From Pseudomonas muyukensis (GTDB taxonomy: Bacteria; Pseudomonadota; Gammaproteobacteria; Pseudomonadales; Pseudomonadaceae), in the NCBI RefSeq assembly GCF_019139535.1, contig NZ_CP077073.1:3996501-4060500 (forward strand): a stretch of 64,000 nt of DNA, read 5' to 3'. Both the position numbers and the translations under genes were made by a program. This document shows positions 52,802 to 60,896 of the stretch, piece by piece. Each line of letters opens with the position of its first letter. The stretch's first letter is position 1. The notes beneath the pieces are model-generated. The model was not told the DNA's origin and ran no database searches. It worked only from the letters and a program-made list of their open reading frames with translations.

Positions 52802-53797
52802 TCACAACGACGCACGCACCTCAGGATGCCCCGCCTCAACCCGCGCCGCATACCGCTGGGCCAGCACCGCACAGACCATCAGCTGGATCTGGTGGAACAG
52901 CATCAACGGCAGGATCATCGCCCCGATACCACCGCCCACGAACAGCACCTGCGCCATCGGCACCCCCGTGGCCAGGCTCTTCTTGGAGCCGGCGAACAGG
53001 ATGGTGATGCGGTCCTCGACATTGAACCCAAGCACCCGCCCCAACAACCGCGTCCCCAGCAGCACCACCGCCAGCAAGATCCCGCACACGGCGAACAACC
53101 CGGCCAGGTGCTGCGCCGACACGCTATGCCACAAGCCGCTGACCACCGCCTCGCTGAACGCGGTATACACCACCAGCAGGATCGACCCCTGGTCCACGAC
53201 TTTCAGCCAGCGCGCGTTGCGCCTGACCCAGGCGCCGATCCAGCGCCGGGCGAACTGGCCGGCGACGAAGGGCACCAGCAGTTGCAGGGTGATCTTGAGC
53301 ACCGCGTCCAAGCCCGAGCCGGTATCGCCGGAGGCCCCCAGCAGCAGCATCACCAGCAGCGGCGTGAGGAAGATTCCCAACAGGCTCGAGGCCGCCGCGC
53401 TGCAGATCGCCGCCGGCACATTGCCGCGGGCCAGCGAAGTGAAGGCGATGGCCGACTGCACCGTGGCCGGCAAGGCGCACAGGTAGAGCACGCCCAGGTA
53501 CAGCTCGTTGCCCACCAACGGCACGAACAACGGCTTGAACGCCAGGCCCAACAGCGGAAACAGCACGAAGGTGCAGCTGAACACCAGCAGGTGCAGGCGC
53601 CAGTGCCCGGCGCCGGCGATGATCGCCTCGCGCGACAGCTTGGCGCCGTGCAGGAAGAACAGCAGGCCGATGGCCAGGTTGGTCAGCCAGCCGAACAGCA
53701 CCGCGCCTTCGCCTGCGCACGGCAGCACGGTGGCGATGAACACCACCCCGAGCAAGGCCAGGGTGAAGTTGTCGAACAGCATGCGCAAATATCTCAT
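52802..53797 (-). CDS. Bile acid:sodium symporter (SBF) family transporter
   Basis: 331 residues from the ATG at 53797. About ten hydrophobic segments in the SBF/BASS pattern, with LPATVQSAIAFTSLARGNVP and FAGSKKSLATGVPMAQVLF, the two conserved core motifs of the YfeH/SBF-like branch. These carry organic anions or similar solutes. It is divergent from an AraC regulator. A longer in-frame start nine codons upstream lacks support. Confidence 0.9.
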   Translation of the reverse strand: MRYLRMLFDNFTLALLGVVFIATVLPCAGEGAVLFGWLTNLAIGLLFFLHGAKLSREAIIAGAGHWRLHLLVFSCTFVLFPLLGLAFKPLFVPLVGNELYLGVLYLCALPATVQSAIAFTSLARGNVPAAICSAAASSLLGIFLTPLLVMLLLGASGDTGSGLDAVLKITLQLLVPFVAGQFARRWIGAWVRRNARWLKVVDQGSILLVVYTAFSEAVVSGLWHSVSAQHLAGLFAVCGILLAVVLLGTRLLGRVLGFNVEDRITILFAGSKKSLATGVPMAQVLFVGGGIGAMILPLMLFHQIQLMVCAVLAQRYAARVEAGHPEVRASL

Positions 53798-53877
53798 CAC
53801 AGATTCCGTCTTGTCTTTGTGCAAGCCAGAACGATAAGGTCTGGGCCTTTCTGCCGCTAACGCCGGAACCCCCAGCA

Positions 53878-54672
53878 GTGTCGCCCAACGGACACCCCGA
53901 GCATCGTCTCGCCGCCCTCAAGCAGTTGCCACGCCCGGTGTACGGCCAGGCCGAAAGCCTGCCGAACGTTGCCCTCGGCTACCGCCACCAGCACCGCTGG
54001 GGGCAGTTGTCCCATGCCCGTGGCGGGCTGCTGCGGGTGCGCACCGACGCCGGCCTGTACCTGGTGCCGCCACGGCACGCGGTGTGGGTCGCCGCGCGGG
54101 TGCCGCATCAGGTGCGTTGCGAGGCCGGCACGCACATCCGCAGCCTGTACATCGAGCCCACCGCCCTGCCCTGGCCCGCCGGGCAATGCCGGGTGATCGC
54201 GGTGGAGCCGCTGCTGGCCGAACTGATCGAAAGCTTCTCCGGGATGCCCATCGAGTACGACCGCGACGGCGCGGACGGCCGCCTGGTACAGGTGCTGCTC
54301 GACCGCCTCGGCGCGGCGCGGGAGGCCCCCCTGCTGCTACCGTTGCCCCGGGGTCGCCAGTTGCGTGGCATCTGCCAGCGTCTGCTGGATGCCGCGGACG
54401 ACCCACGCACCCTGGGTGACTGGGCCACGCGCCTGGGCGTCTCGCAAAAGACATTGAGCCGAGGTTTTCTCCGGGAAACCGGCCTGACCTTCCGCCACTG
54501 GCGCCAACGCGCCCGCCTGCTCAACGCCCTGCCGGCCCTGGAGCGTGGCGAGCGGGTCACCGATGTCGCCCTGGCCTGCGGCTACGCTTCGCTGTCGGCG
54601 TTCATCGCCGCGTTCGCCGGGCACTTCGGGCAAACACCTGGCGAACTGCTGCGTCGCCGCCCCCATGACTGA
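53878..54672 (+). CDS. AraC-family transcriptional regulator
   Basis: 264 residues from a GTG at 53878. N-terminal cupin domain (HRWGQLSHARGGLLRVRTDA, then LVPPRHAVWVAARVPHQVRC) and C-terminal HTH (LGDWATRLGVSQKTLSRGFL; VTDVALACGYASLSAFIAAF). This layout is that of the NimR/RipA-type short AraC proteins, which usually regulate a divergent transporter; the SBF gene fits. It is followed 21 bases later by the beta-lactamase gene. Confidence 0.9.
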   Translation: MSPNGHPEHRLAALKQLPRPVYGQAESLPNVALGYRHQHRWGQLSHARGGLLRVRTDAGLYLVPPRHAVWVAARVPHQVRCEAGTHIRSLYIEPTALPWPAGQCRVIAVEPLLAELIESFSGMPIEYDRDGADGRLVQVLLDRLGAAREAPLLLPLPRGRQLRGICQRLLDAADDPRTLGDWATRLGVSQKTLSRGFLRETGLTFRHWRQRARLLNALPALERGERVTDVALACGYASLSAFIAAFAGHFGQTPGELLRRRPHD

Positions 54673-54693
54673 TCGACAAGGAACGCCAAGACC

Positions 54694-55833
54694 ATGACAC
54701 GCCCCAACCCCTGGCTACTGGCCGCCACCCTGACCCTGGCCGCCCCCCCGTTGCTGGCCGATGACCTGCAAGCCACCGTCGACGGCGTGATCGAGCCGCT
54801 GATGCGCGAGCAGCACATCGCCGGCATGGCCGTGGCGGTCTATGCCAAGGGTCAGTCGCACTACTTCAGCTACGGCTGGGCGAGCAAGGCCGACAAGCAG
54901 CCGGTAAGCCGCGACACGCTGTTCGAAGTCGGCTCGGTGAGCAAGACCTACACTGCCACCCTCGCCGCCCTGGCCAGCGCCGAAGGCAAGCTCGACCTTG
55001 CGGCCCCGGCCAGCCGCTACCAGCCGGCCCTGGCCAAGGCACCGCTCGGCAGTGCCAGCGTGCTGCAACTGGGCACCTACAGCGGCGACTGCCTGCCGCT
55101 GCAATTCCCCGAGGCCGTGCAAACGCCCGAACAGACCCTGGCCTGGCTGCAGCATTGGCAGCGCCGCTTCGCGCCTGGCACCTACCGCTGCTACTCCAAC
55201 CCCAGCCTGGGCCTGTTCGGCGACCTGGCAGCCCGCGCGCAACAAAAGCCATTTGCCGAAGTCATGAGCGAACAACTGCTGCCGCGCCTGGGCCTCAAGC
55301 ACACCTACCTGGAGGTCCCGGCCAGTGCCCGCGGGCTGTACGCCCAGGGCTACGACGCCAACGACAAGCCGGTACGGGTCAACCCTGGGCCCTACGCCGA
55401 CCAGGCCTATGGCATCAAGACCAGCGCCAGCGACCTGCTGCGCTTCGTACAGCTGCAACTGCAACCGGGCGCTCTGGACCCTGCCTTGGGCCAAGCCATC
55501 GCCATCACCCAGTCCGGTTATTTCCAGGTCGGCCCGATGACCCAGGGCCTGGGTTGGGAACGCTACGCCTACCCGGTCAGCCTCGACACCCTGCTGGCGT
55601 ACAACGGCGCCAAGATCATCCGCGGGGAAAACCCCGTCCGCGCGCTGCAACCGGCGCTGCCCGCCGAGCCTGCCGCCTGGTACAACAAGACCGGGGCGAC
55701 CGGCGGCTTCGGCGCCTATGTCGCCTTCGTGCCCGCCAAGCAGATGGGCATCGTGCTGTTGGCCAACCGCAACTACCCCAACGAAGAACGCGTGCGCGCG
55801 GCACAACGCATCCTGTCCAGCCTGGAGCACTGA
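54694..55833 (+). CDS. ampC: Class C beta-lactamase
   Basis: 379 residues. Signal peptide ends near LLADD. All three active-site elements are intact: Ser81-Val-Ser-Lys84 (SVSKTYTATLAALA), Tyr167-Ser-Asn169 (CYSNPSLGLFG) and Lys332-Thr-Gly334 (NKTGATGGFGAYVAF). LGTYSGDCLPLQFP is the AmpC landmark. It hydrolyses cephalosporins in the periplasm. No ampR LysR gene is adjacent; the upstream neighbour is an AraC gene only 21 bases away, so expression may differ from the classical inducible locus. Confidence 0.95.
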   Translation: MTRPNPWLLAATLTLAAPPLLADDLQATVDGVIEPLMREQHIAGMAVAVYAKGQSHYFSYGWASKADKQPVSRDTLFEVGSVSKTYTATLAALASAEGKLDLAAPASRYQPALAKAPLGSASVLQLGTYSGDCLPLQFPEAVQTPEQTLAWLQHWQRRFAPGTYRCYSNPSLGLFGDLAARAQQKPFAEVMSEQLLPRLGLKHTYLEVPASARGLYAQGYDANDKPVRVNPGPYADQAYGIKTSASDLLRFVQLQLQPGALDPALGQAIAITQSGYFQVGPMTQGLGWERYAYPVSLDTLLAYNGAKIIRGENPVRALQPALPAEPAAWYNKTGATGGFGAYVAFVPAKQMGIVLLANRNYPNEERVRAAQRILSSLEH

Positions 55834-55834
55834 C

Positions 55835-56458
55835 ATGCTGAAGATCCTTGGTAAAGCGTCCTCGATCAACGTGCGCAAGGTGCTGTGGACCTGCACCGAA
55901 CTGGGCCTTGGCTTCCAGCGCGAAGACTGGGGCAGCGGCTTTCGCGCCACCGACAGCCCCGAGTTCCTGGCGTTGAACCCCAACGCCATGGTGCCGGTGA
56001 TCGTCGATGGCGATTTCGTGCTGTGGGAGTCCAACAGCATCCTGCGCTACCTGGTCAACCAGTACCCCGGCGAACACCTCTACCCCAGCGCCCCGCGCGC
56101 CCGCGCCGCGGTGGACCAGTGGCTGGACTGGCAGGCCACCGACCTCAACGACGCCTGGCGCTACCCGTTCATGTCGCTGGTACGCCAGTCCCCGAGCCAC
56201 CAGGACCCGGCCCTGCTGGCTGCCGCCAGCGCCCAGTGGACGGCCAGGATGCGCCTGCTCGAACAGCGCCTGCAGGCCACCGGCGCCTATGTCGCCGGCA
56301 GCGATTTCAGCATCGCCGACGTGGCCATCGGCCTGTCGCTCAACCGCTGGCGACGCACGCCGCTGGAGCACCCGCCACTGCCGGCGCTGGAGGCCTACCA
56401 CAGGCGCCTGCGCGAGCGCCCGGGCTACCTGGAGCACGGTGATAACGGCCTGGCCTGA
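55835..56458 (+). CDS. Glutathione S-transferase
   Basis: 207 residues from the ATG at 55835, one base after the ampC stop. N-terminal thioredoxin-like domain (ILGKASSINVRKVLWTCTEL; NPNAMVPVIVDGDFVLWESN for the cis-Pro and ESN glutathione site) and C-terminal helical domain (GSDFSIADVAIGLSLNRWRR). Resembles the GstB/theta-like bacterial GSTs. Translationally coupled to ampC, though a shared function is not obvious. Confidence 0.9.
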   Translation: MLKILGKASSINVRKVLWTCTELGLGFQREDWGSGFRATDSPEFLALNPNAMVPVIVDGDFVLWESNSILRYLVNQYPGEHLYPSAPRARAAVDQWLDWQATDLNDAWRYPFMSLVRQSPSHQDPALLAAASAQWTARMRLLEQRLQATGAYVAGSDFSIADVAIGLSLNRWRRTPLEHPPLPALEAYHRRLRERPGYLEHGDNGLA

Positions 56459-56485
56459 CAGCACGAGGTGGATTGTCAGACAAAA

Positions 56486-56511
56486 TGTAGTGACAAAAAA
56501 TAATCACTACA
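56486..56511. promoter_or_regulatory. Perfect 8-bp inverted repeat TGTAGTGA-N10-TCACTACA
   Basis: Perfect arms around an A-rich ten-base centre, at the start of the 307-base gap between the GST gene and the small protein gene. It could be an operator for the downstream transcript or a terminator-like stem for the GST gene; symmetry and AT-rich centre favour protein binding. Confidence 0.45.
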
Positions 56512-56550
56512 AAACCATTGACGCCCTTCCCGCGCCTTGTGCATGATGAG

Positions 56551-56683
56551 GCCGTCTCCCTGATCGGGAGCGGTGGCAAGGGTGTTCCAGACGGCTTGCG
56601 CGGTAACGCAGGCCGTCCGTGGAGAGGGAAACTGCCCAGAAGGCAGCGTGAGAAAGCCCCTGTTGCGATGCTGCTGTAGCAGC
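56551..56683 (+). ncRNA. Candidate structured leader RNA
   Basis: Four successive stems can be drawn: CTCCC-TGATC-GGGAG (56556-56570); GACGGCTTGCG-CGGTAA-CGCAGGCCGTC (56590-56617, one G-U pair); CTGCC-CAGAA-GGCAG (56632-56646); GCTGC-TGTA-GCAGC (56670-56683). AGACGGC (56589-56595) can instead pair with GCCGTCT (56551-56557), so two exclusive folds are possible. It sits 83 bases before a 110-residue ORF. I do not recognise a known RNA family. Confidence 0.45.
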
Positions 56684-56765
56684 CTTGGTTAGCGCGCTAC
56701 ATGGTGTGGCGCCAAATGTGAACTTCAGCCGAATTTCACCAACGAATGAGAGTAATGGGGGCTTT

Positions 56766-57098
56766 ATGATGAACTTGAACAACAATCCAACCATCGACCA
56801 ATTGGCCCAGCTGTTCGCCGCGCGCAAGGACAGCCTCGACGACCACCTGCTGTGGGTCAGCCAGTCCGGCGACGTACGCCTGGACCGCCTGCCGCCGAAC
56901 ACGGTCGAAGCCGAATTCGAATCGCACATGCCCAGCATGCGCGCCCGCTTCAAGGTCTACCGCCGTGGCCAGGGCTACGTCGGCAAGAAGGCCGCCGCCG
57001 ACACCACCTTCGTCGGTCGCGTCCTCCAGACCCTGCAACAAGAATGGCCTACCGCCCGTGAGCGGCAGGCAGTCAAGGTGATCGATACGCTGAACTGA
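56766..57098 (+). CDS. Small protein of unknown function with long structured leader
   Basis: 110 residues (ATG at 56766; a second ATG follows directly at 56769), preceded by GGGGG. Hydrophilic, with LAQLFAARKDSLDDHLLWVS and SHMPSMRARFKVYRRGQGYV, then GKKAAADTTFVGRVLQTLQQ. No signal or membrane helix. It resembles small DNA- or RNA-associated basic proteins in composition, but I cannot name a family. It has its own terminator and a long upstream region with candidate operator and RNA structure, which suggests tight regulation. Confidence 0.7.
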   Translation: MMNLNNNPTIDQLAQLFAARKDSLDDHLLWVSQSGDVRLDRLPPNTVEAEFESHMPSMRARFKVYRRGQGYVGKKAAADTTFVGRVLQTLQQEWPTARERQAVKVIDTLN

Positions 57099-57129
57099 GC
57101 ACGTTTCAGCCAGGCGTACACCGCTGCTT

Positions 57130-57158
57130 GAGCCCGGCCCGCAAGGCCGGGCTTTTTC
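57130..57158 (+). terminator. Rho-independent terminator
   Basis: AGCCCGGCC-CGCAA-GGCCGGGCTTTTT: a strong stem followed by a T-tract, about 30 bases after the small protein gene. Confidence 0.93.
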
Positions 57159-57189
57159 ATGTGCGCAATCTGCGCACGACGCCCAATCC

Positions 57190-57213
57190 GTAGGAGCCAG
57201 CCTTGCTGGCGAA
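57190..57213. repeat. Single REP
   Basis: One GTAGGAGCCAGCCTTGCTGG arm with GCGAAGCAAGCG after it, the same left half as the REPIN array units but with no right arm. Lies just before the convergent end of the 101-residue gene. Confidence 0.75.
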
Positions 57214-57230
57214 GCAAGCGTCGCGTTGCC

Positions 57231-57536
57231 TCAGGCCCAAGCACGCCGAAGCGCCTGCTCAGGCAGCGGCAAGGCCCCGGTGGCCAATGCCCGGGCCCGG
57301 TCGACACCCCATACCAACGCGCGGGTCATGGTTTCACCCGGCCGCGCCGGGTAATACTCCTCGAGCAGCGCCTTGCCCCCCTGGGCGTAGACGCCCACGA
57401 ACAACTGCGTGGCGCCAAGCCGGGAAAGCCGCACCTGTACATCGATGCTGGTGCCATCGCTCAATTCCTCGTCATGGCTGCGGCTGTGCAACTGCGCATC
57501 GGCCCATTGCCAGTAGGTCTCTTCCCTGATTCGCAT
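57231..57536 (-). CDS. Small hypothetical protein
   Basis: 101 residues from the ATG at 57536 (GGAG about 11 bases upstream). Starts MRIREETYWQWADAQLHSRS; central strand-like repeat SIDVQVRLSRLGATQLFVGV; a helical C-terminus WGVDRARALATGALP. Predicted cytosolic; family not recognised. It lies upstream of and opposite in direction to the terminator of the previous gene. Confidence 0.65.
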   Translation of the reverse strand: MRIREETYWQWADAQLHSRSHDEELSDGTSIDVQVRLSRLGATQLFVGVYAQGGKALLEEYYPARPGETMTRALVWGVDRARALATGALPLPEQALRRAWA

Positions 57537-57715
57537 TGCGCTGATTACTCCGAGTCTGAAATGCCGCGCAAGAAAAGCACAGTCGCAGCCACCCGGCGAG
57601 GGCGACGCGCCGATACCATGAGCGGGATCAACAAATGCTGGGAAAACCGCGCCGTTGGGCGGGCGCCTGAACGCAAGCGCGGGGCAGGCACGCGCCCACA
57701 GGCCACTGCGCGGCA

Positions 57716-57746
57716 CTTGTGGGAGCGGGCTTGCCCCGCGCAGGGA
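57716..57746. repeat. Short palindromic repeat, GGGAGCGGGC-type
   Basis: GTGGGAGCGGGCTTGCCCCGCG, a REP subtype with GCGGGC/GCCCCGC arms rather than GCCGGC. It lies between two small minus-strand genes. Confidence 0.55.
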
Positions 57747-57757
57747 TCAACGTCGAT

Positions 57758-57946
57758 TTACTTTTTCGAAGGCACCCGTGGCATGAACCGGCCCTTCTTG
57801 GCCCGCTGCAAATGGGCAGGCTGCAACTGCTCCGACTCGTCCAGGGTCATGTTGGCAAAACCCAGGCGCAACGCCGCCTGGCCGCAACGCACCTGGCTGT
57901 TGATCGGAAACGCATCGTTCAAGTCTTCGTAATAGGATTCGCTCAT
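57758..57946 (-). CDS. Very small hypothetical protein
   Basis: 62 residues from the ATG at 57946, with GGGAG about nine bases upstream. Sequence begins MSESYYEDLNDAFPINSQVR and ends in a basic tail RAKKGRFMPRVPSKK. Acidic first half and basic second half; no membrane segment. Family not recognised. Confidence 0.6.
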   Translation of the reverse strand: MSESYYEDLNDAFPINSQVRCGQAALRLGFANMTLDESEQLQPAHLQRAKKGRFMPRVPSKK

Positions 57947-58084
57947 GCCCTGTCTCCCTCCAATGGTGACCGTGCCGACAAGCAACGCGCTTGCCTAGAG
58001 AAGCGGCGGTCCGCTGAAGTGAGACTAGCCGGTCATTTGCAGACTGGCCGGGCAAAACAACCATGCCCGACCAATGGCAACCGC

Positions 58085-58405
58085 TTACTGCAGGCGCACC
58101 GCCGTGCCGGTGGCGAACACCACGACCATGCCCCCTTGTACCGACGGCATGCTGATCTCGAAGTCCACCCCCAGCACGGCATCGGCTTGCAACTGCCGTG
58201 CCCGCGCCATGAGCTCCTCGGTGGCCTGCTCGCGCGCCAGCTTCAGCGCGCTCTCCAGGGTCTGCGAACGGCCGCCGAAGAAGTCGCGAAAACGGGCGAA
58301 GAAATCGCGCACGAAATTGATCCCCTGCACCGATTCGGCGCTGACCACGCCGAGGTACTCGGCGACAGGGCGGCCTTCAAGCTGGCTGGTGGTGCTGATG
58401 ATCAT
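58085..58405 (-). CDS. YbjQ/UPF0145 family protein
   Basis: 106 residues from the ATG at 58405, with AGGAG nine bases upstream. Characteristic opening IISTTSQLEGRPVAEYLGVV, then FFARFRDFFGGRSQTLESAL and ARARQLQADAVLGVDFEISM. This small pentameric family has been called heavy-metal-binding, but its role is unknown. Stands alone, divergent from the MFS gene at 58539. Confidence 0.9.
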   Translation of the reverse strand: MIISTTSQLEGRPVAEYLGVVSAESVQGINFVRDFFARFRDFFGGRSQTLESALKLAREQATEELMARARQLQADAVLGVDFEISMPSVQGGMVVVFATGTAVRLQ

Positions 58406-58538
58406 CGGTGCTACTCCTGGTGCGAACAAAAGAAGGCGATGCTAACAAATTCATGGCCCGCCAATTACACAAGCAGCTGCTTGAATATTAGACGGACGGC
58501 TCCTAGACTCCCTGCGCAGGATCACGCAAGGAGCCTTC

Positions 58539-59972
58539 ATGACCGCCCTTCCCGAACAACCCCCGGCGCGCTGGAGCGAGCTGCTCAGCGGCGGCAATGC
58601 CCTGCGCTCGATCGCCCTGGCCGGGGGCGTCGCCCTGCATGCCATCAATGTGTATATCGTCACCACCCTGTTGCCGACGGTGATCGGCGAAATCGGCGGG
58701 CTGGCCTTCTATGCCTGGAACACCACGCTGTTCGTGGTGGCCTCGATCATCGGCTCCACCCTCTCCACCCGCCTGCTCGCCCGCAGCGGGCCACGCCAGG
58801 CCTACCTGTTGGCGCTGCTGGTGTTCGGCGTCGGCTCCGTGCTCTGCGCCCAGGCCGCCAGCATGCCGATGCTGCTGGTGGGTCGCAGCGTGCAAGGCCT
58901 GGGCGGCGGTATCCTGTTCGCCCTCAGCTATGCGTTGATCCACCTGGTGTTCGAGCACCGCCTGTGGCCGCGGGCCATGGCCCTGGTGTCGGCCATGTGG
59001 GGCGTGGCCACCCTGTGTGGCCCGGCGGTGGGCGGCGTGTTCGCCGAGGGCGGCCATTGGCGCTGGGCCTTCTGGGCACTGCTGCCGGTGGCCGCGCTGC
59101 TGGCGCTGATCGTGTGCTTGCGCCTGCCGGGGCGCCAGGCGCTGGACGACAACGGCGCCCGCCCGGCCTATGGGCTCATCGCCTGCCTGGTCGCCTCGGT
59201 GCTGGCGATCTGCGCGGCCAGTTTGTCCGAGGTGCTGTGGATCAACCTGCTGGGCATCGTCGCGGGCCTGGCGATTGCCGCGCTGATCGCCCGCCTCGAC
59301 CCAGGCGCCCGCCATCACCTGCTGCCCAGCGGCGCCTACAGCCTGAGGCAACCGATGGGGGCGCTGTTCGCCATCATGTGCCTGCTGGTGGCAGCCATCA
59401 CCACCGAAATCTATGTGCCTTACTTCCTCCAGCACATCCACGGCTTCGGCCCGCTGGCGGCCGGCTACCTGACCGCGGTGATGGCCGCTGGCTGGACCCT
59501 CGGCGCCCTGGCCAGCGCCGGACGCGACCACAACGGCGGTGCCCGGCAGATCCGCCTCGGCCCGCTGCTGGTGACAGTGGCACTGCTGGCCTTGGCGTTG
59601 CTCACGCCGCACCCGACCTGGCTGGCCCAAGCCCCCGGCCTGGCCCTGTATGCCGTGGCCCTGGCCGGTGTCGGCCTGGGCATTGGCCTGGGCTGGCCGC
59701 ACCTGCTGACCCGCGTGCTGCAGGCCGCGCGCCCCGGCGAGGAGAACCTCGCCTCGGCGTCGATCACCACCGTGCAGCTCTATGCCACCGCCCTGGCCGC
59801 CGCCCTCGCCGGCCTGGTCAGCAACAGTGCCGGCCTGGTCGACCCAGGTGGCGTCGACGGCGCGCGCCAGGCCGCGACCTGGCTGTTCGCCCTGTTCGCC
59901 TGCGCGCCGCTGCTGGCCATCCCGCTGGCACGGCGCATCACTCGCCCTTCAGCTCGCAAGGAACAGCCATGA
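58539..59972 (+). CDS. MFS exporter coupled to the ToxA-like gene
   Basis: 477 residues, about 13-14 hydrophobic segments in a DHA2-like layout. Landmarks: NVYIVTTLLPTVIGEIGGLA, LGGGILFALSYALIHLVFEH and AMWGVATLCGPAVGGVFAEG. AAGGAG precedes the start. The stop overlaps the start of a ToxA-like methyltransferase (ATGA), so the exporter is coupled to the biosynthetic enzyme and is likely to export or give self-protection against the product. No regulator gene adjoins it on the left, where the YbjQ gene is divergent. Confidence 0.9.
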   Translation: MTALPEQPPARWSELLSGGNALRSIALAGGVALHAINVYIVTTLLPTVIGEIGGLAFYAWNTTLFVVASIIGSTLSTRLLARSGPRQAYLLALLVFGVGSVLCAQAASMPMLLVGRSVQGLGGGILFALSYALIHLVFEHRLWPRAMALVSAMWGVATLCGPAVGGVFAEGGHWRWAFWALLPVAALLALIVCLRLPGRQALDDNGARPAYGLIACLVASVLAICAASLSEVLWINLLGIVAGLAIAALIARLDPGARHHLLPSGAYSLRQPMGALFAIMCLLVAAITTEIYVPYFLQHIHGFGPLAAGYLTAVMAAGWTLGALASAGRDHNGGARQIRLGPLLVTVALLALALLTPHPTWLAQAPGLALYAVALAGVGLGIGLGWPHLLTRVLQAARPGEENLASASITTVQLYATALAAALAGLVSNSAGLVDPGGVDGARQAATWLFALFACAPLLAIPLARRITRPSARKEQP

Positions 59973-60709
59973 AAGAATCGAAGGAAGTCTACGAGCGCAT
60001 CAGCGATCAATTCGAAGACTTCACCAGCCACGCCAGCCAGCGTGACGTCGAAGTCGATACCGTCCGCTACATGGTCCACGATTTGCTCGGCGGCGTGGCC
60101 GGCAACCAGGTCCTCGACCTGGCCTGCGGCCATGGCTTTTTCAGTCGCAGGCTCAAGGACTGGGGCGCGGCGCGGGTGCATGGCGTGGATATCTCGCCGA
60201 GCATGATCCACCAGGCCCGCCAGGCCAACGACGGCATCGCCTATGAAGTGCGCGACGTCGCGCAGATGGGCGAGATCGGCCAGTTCGACAAGATCACCGC
60301 CGCCTGGCTGTTCAACTATGCCGGCAGCGTCCAGGAGCTGCGGCGCATGTTCCAGACCGTCGCGCTCAACCTCAAGCCCGACGGGCAACTGATTGCCTAC
60401 ACCGCCAACCCCACGTTCGACCTGGCCCAAGGCAACTTCACCGCTTACGGCATCCGCGTTCTGGACGAACAGCCGGTGGAAGGAGGTTTTCGCTGCCAGG
60501 GCCAATTCATGAGCACACCGCCTGCGGACTTCACCTACTACCGCTGGCACAAGTCGGTCTACGAACAGGCCGCCCACGATGCGGGGCTGCGCAACGTGCG
60601 CTGGATCGCCCCGCTGATCAGCAGGATCCGCAAGAAGGCGCATCCACCGGGGTATTGGGACCTGTTCGAGCAGAACAGCCTGCAGGTCGGGTTGATCTGC
60701 AGTCGCTGA
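59969..60709 (+). CDS. Toxoflavin-synthase-like (ToxA) SAM-dependent methyltransferase
   Basis: 246 residues from the ATG at 59969, preceded by AAGGA. SAM motif I NQVLDLACGHGFFSRRL at about 46-62. Features I recall from Burkholderia ToxA are seen in order: QFEDFTSHASQRDVEVDTVR near the N-terminus, AAWLFNYAGSVQELRRMF, LKPDGQLIAYT, HPPGYWDLFEQNSLQVGLIC at the C-terminus. ToxA methylates 1,6-didesmethyltoxoflavin, so an azapteridine substrate is the best guess. It overlaps the MFS gene by four bases and converges with the RibD-like gene. A generic class I methyltransferase remains possible, but the C-terminal match is distinctive. Confidence 0.82.
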   Translation: MKESKEVYERISDQFEDFTSHASQRDVEVDTVRYMVHDLLGGVAGNQVLDLACGHGFFSRRLKDWGAARVHGVDISPSMIHQARQANDGIAYEVRDVAQMGEIGQFDKITAAWLFNYAGSVQELRRMFQTVALNLKPDGQLIAYTANPTFDLAQGNFTAYGIRVLDEQPVEGGFRCQGQFMSTPPADFTYYRWHKSVYEQAAHDAGLRNVRWIAPLISRIRKKAHPPGYWDLFEQNSLQVGLICSR

Positions 60710-60732
60710 AAGGATCGGGGCTCACGCATGTC

Positions 60733-60883
60733 CCCTGTAGGAGCGGCCTTGCCGAGGCGTCGGACCGGTCGGAAAGGGCCGCAAAGCGGCCCCGGCAATC
60801 TTTGCATCAACGCTGAAATCCTGGGGCTGCTGCGCAGCCCTTTCCGACCGGTCCGACGCTTCGGCAAGGCCGCTCCTACAGGG
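60733..60883. repeat. Large inverted repeat between convergent cluster genes
   Basis: Arms of about 46 bases (60733-60778 and 60838-60883), matching at all but one position, around a 59-base loop that has its own short hairpins (GCCGCAAAGCGGC, GGGGCTGCTGCGCAGCCC). Arms begin CCCTGTAGGAGCGGCCTTGC and end GACCGGTCGGAAAGGG. It is likely to end transcription in both directions and has the form of a REPIN or MITE-like element of a third subtype. Confidence 0.85.
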
Positions 60884-60896
60884 AAAGCACAGGGCG

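Noticed and set aside
57719..60709. A 996-residue plus-strand ORF that includes the ToxA-like protein
   Set aside because: Its first 750 residues are an Arg/Pro-rich out-of-frame reading of the MFS gene. The methyltransferase has its own ATG with AAGGA at 59969.
60733..60883. Insertion sequence ends
   Set aside because: The inverted arms are long, but the interior is only 59 bases with no transposase and no target duplication that I can see; a REPIN or MITE-like element or terminator is simpler.
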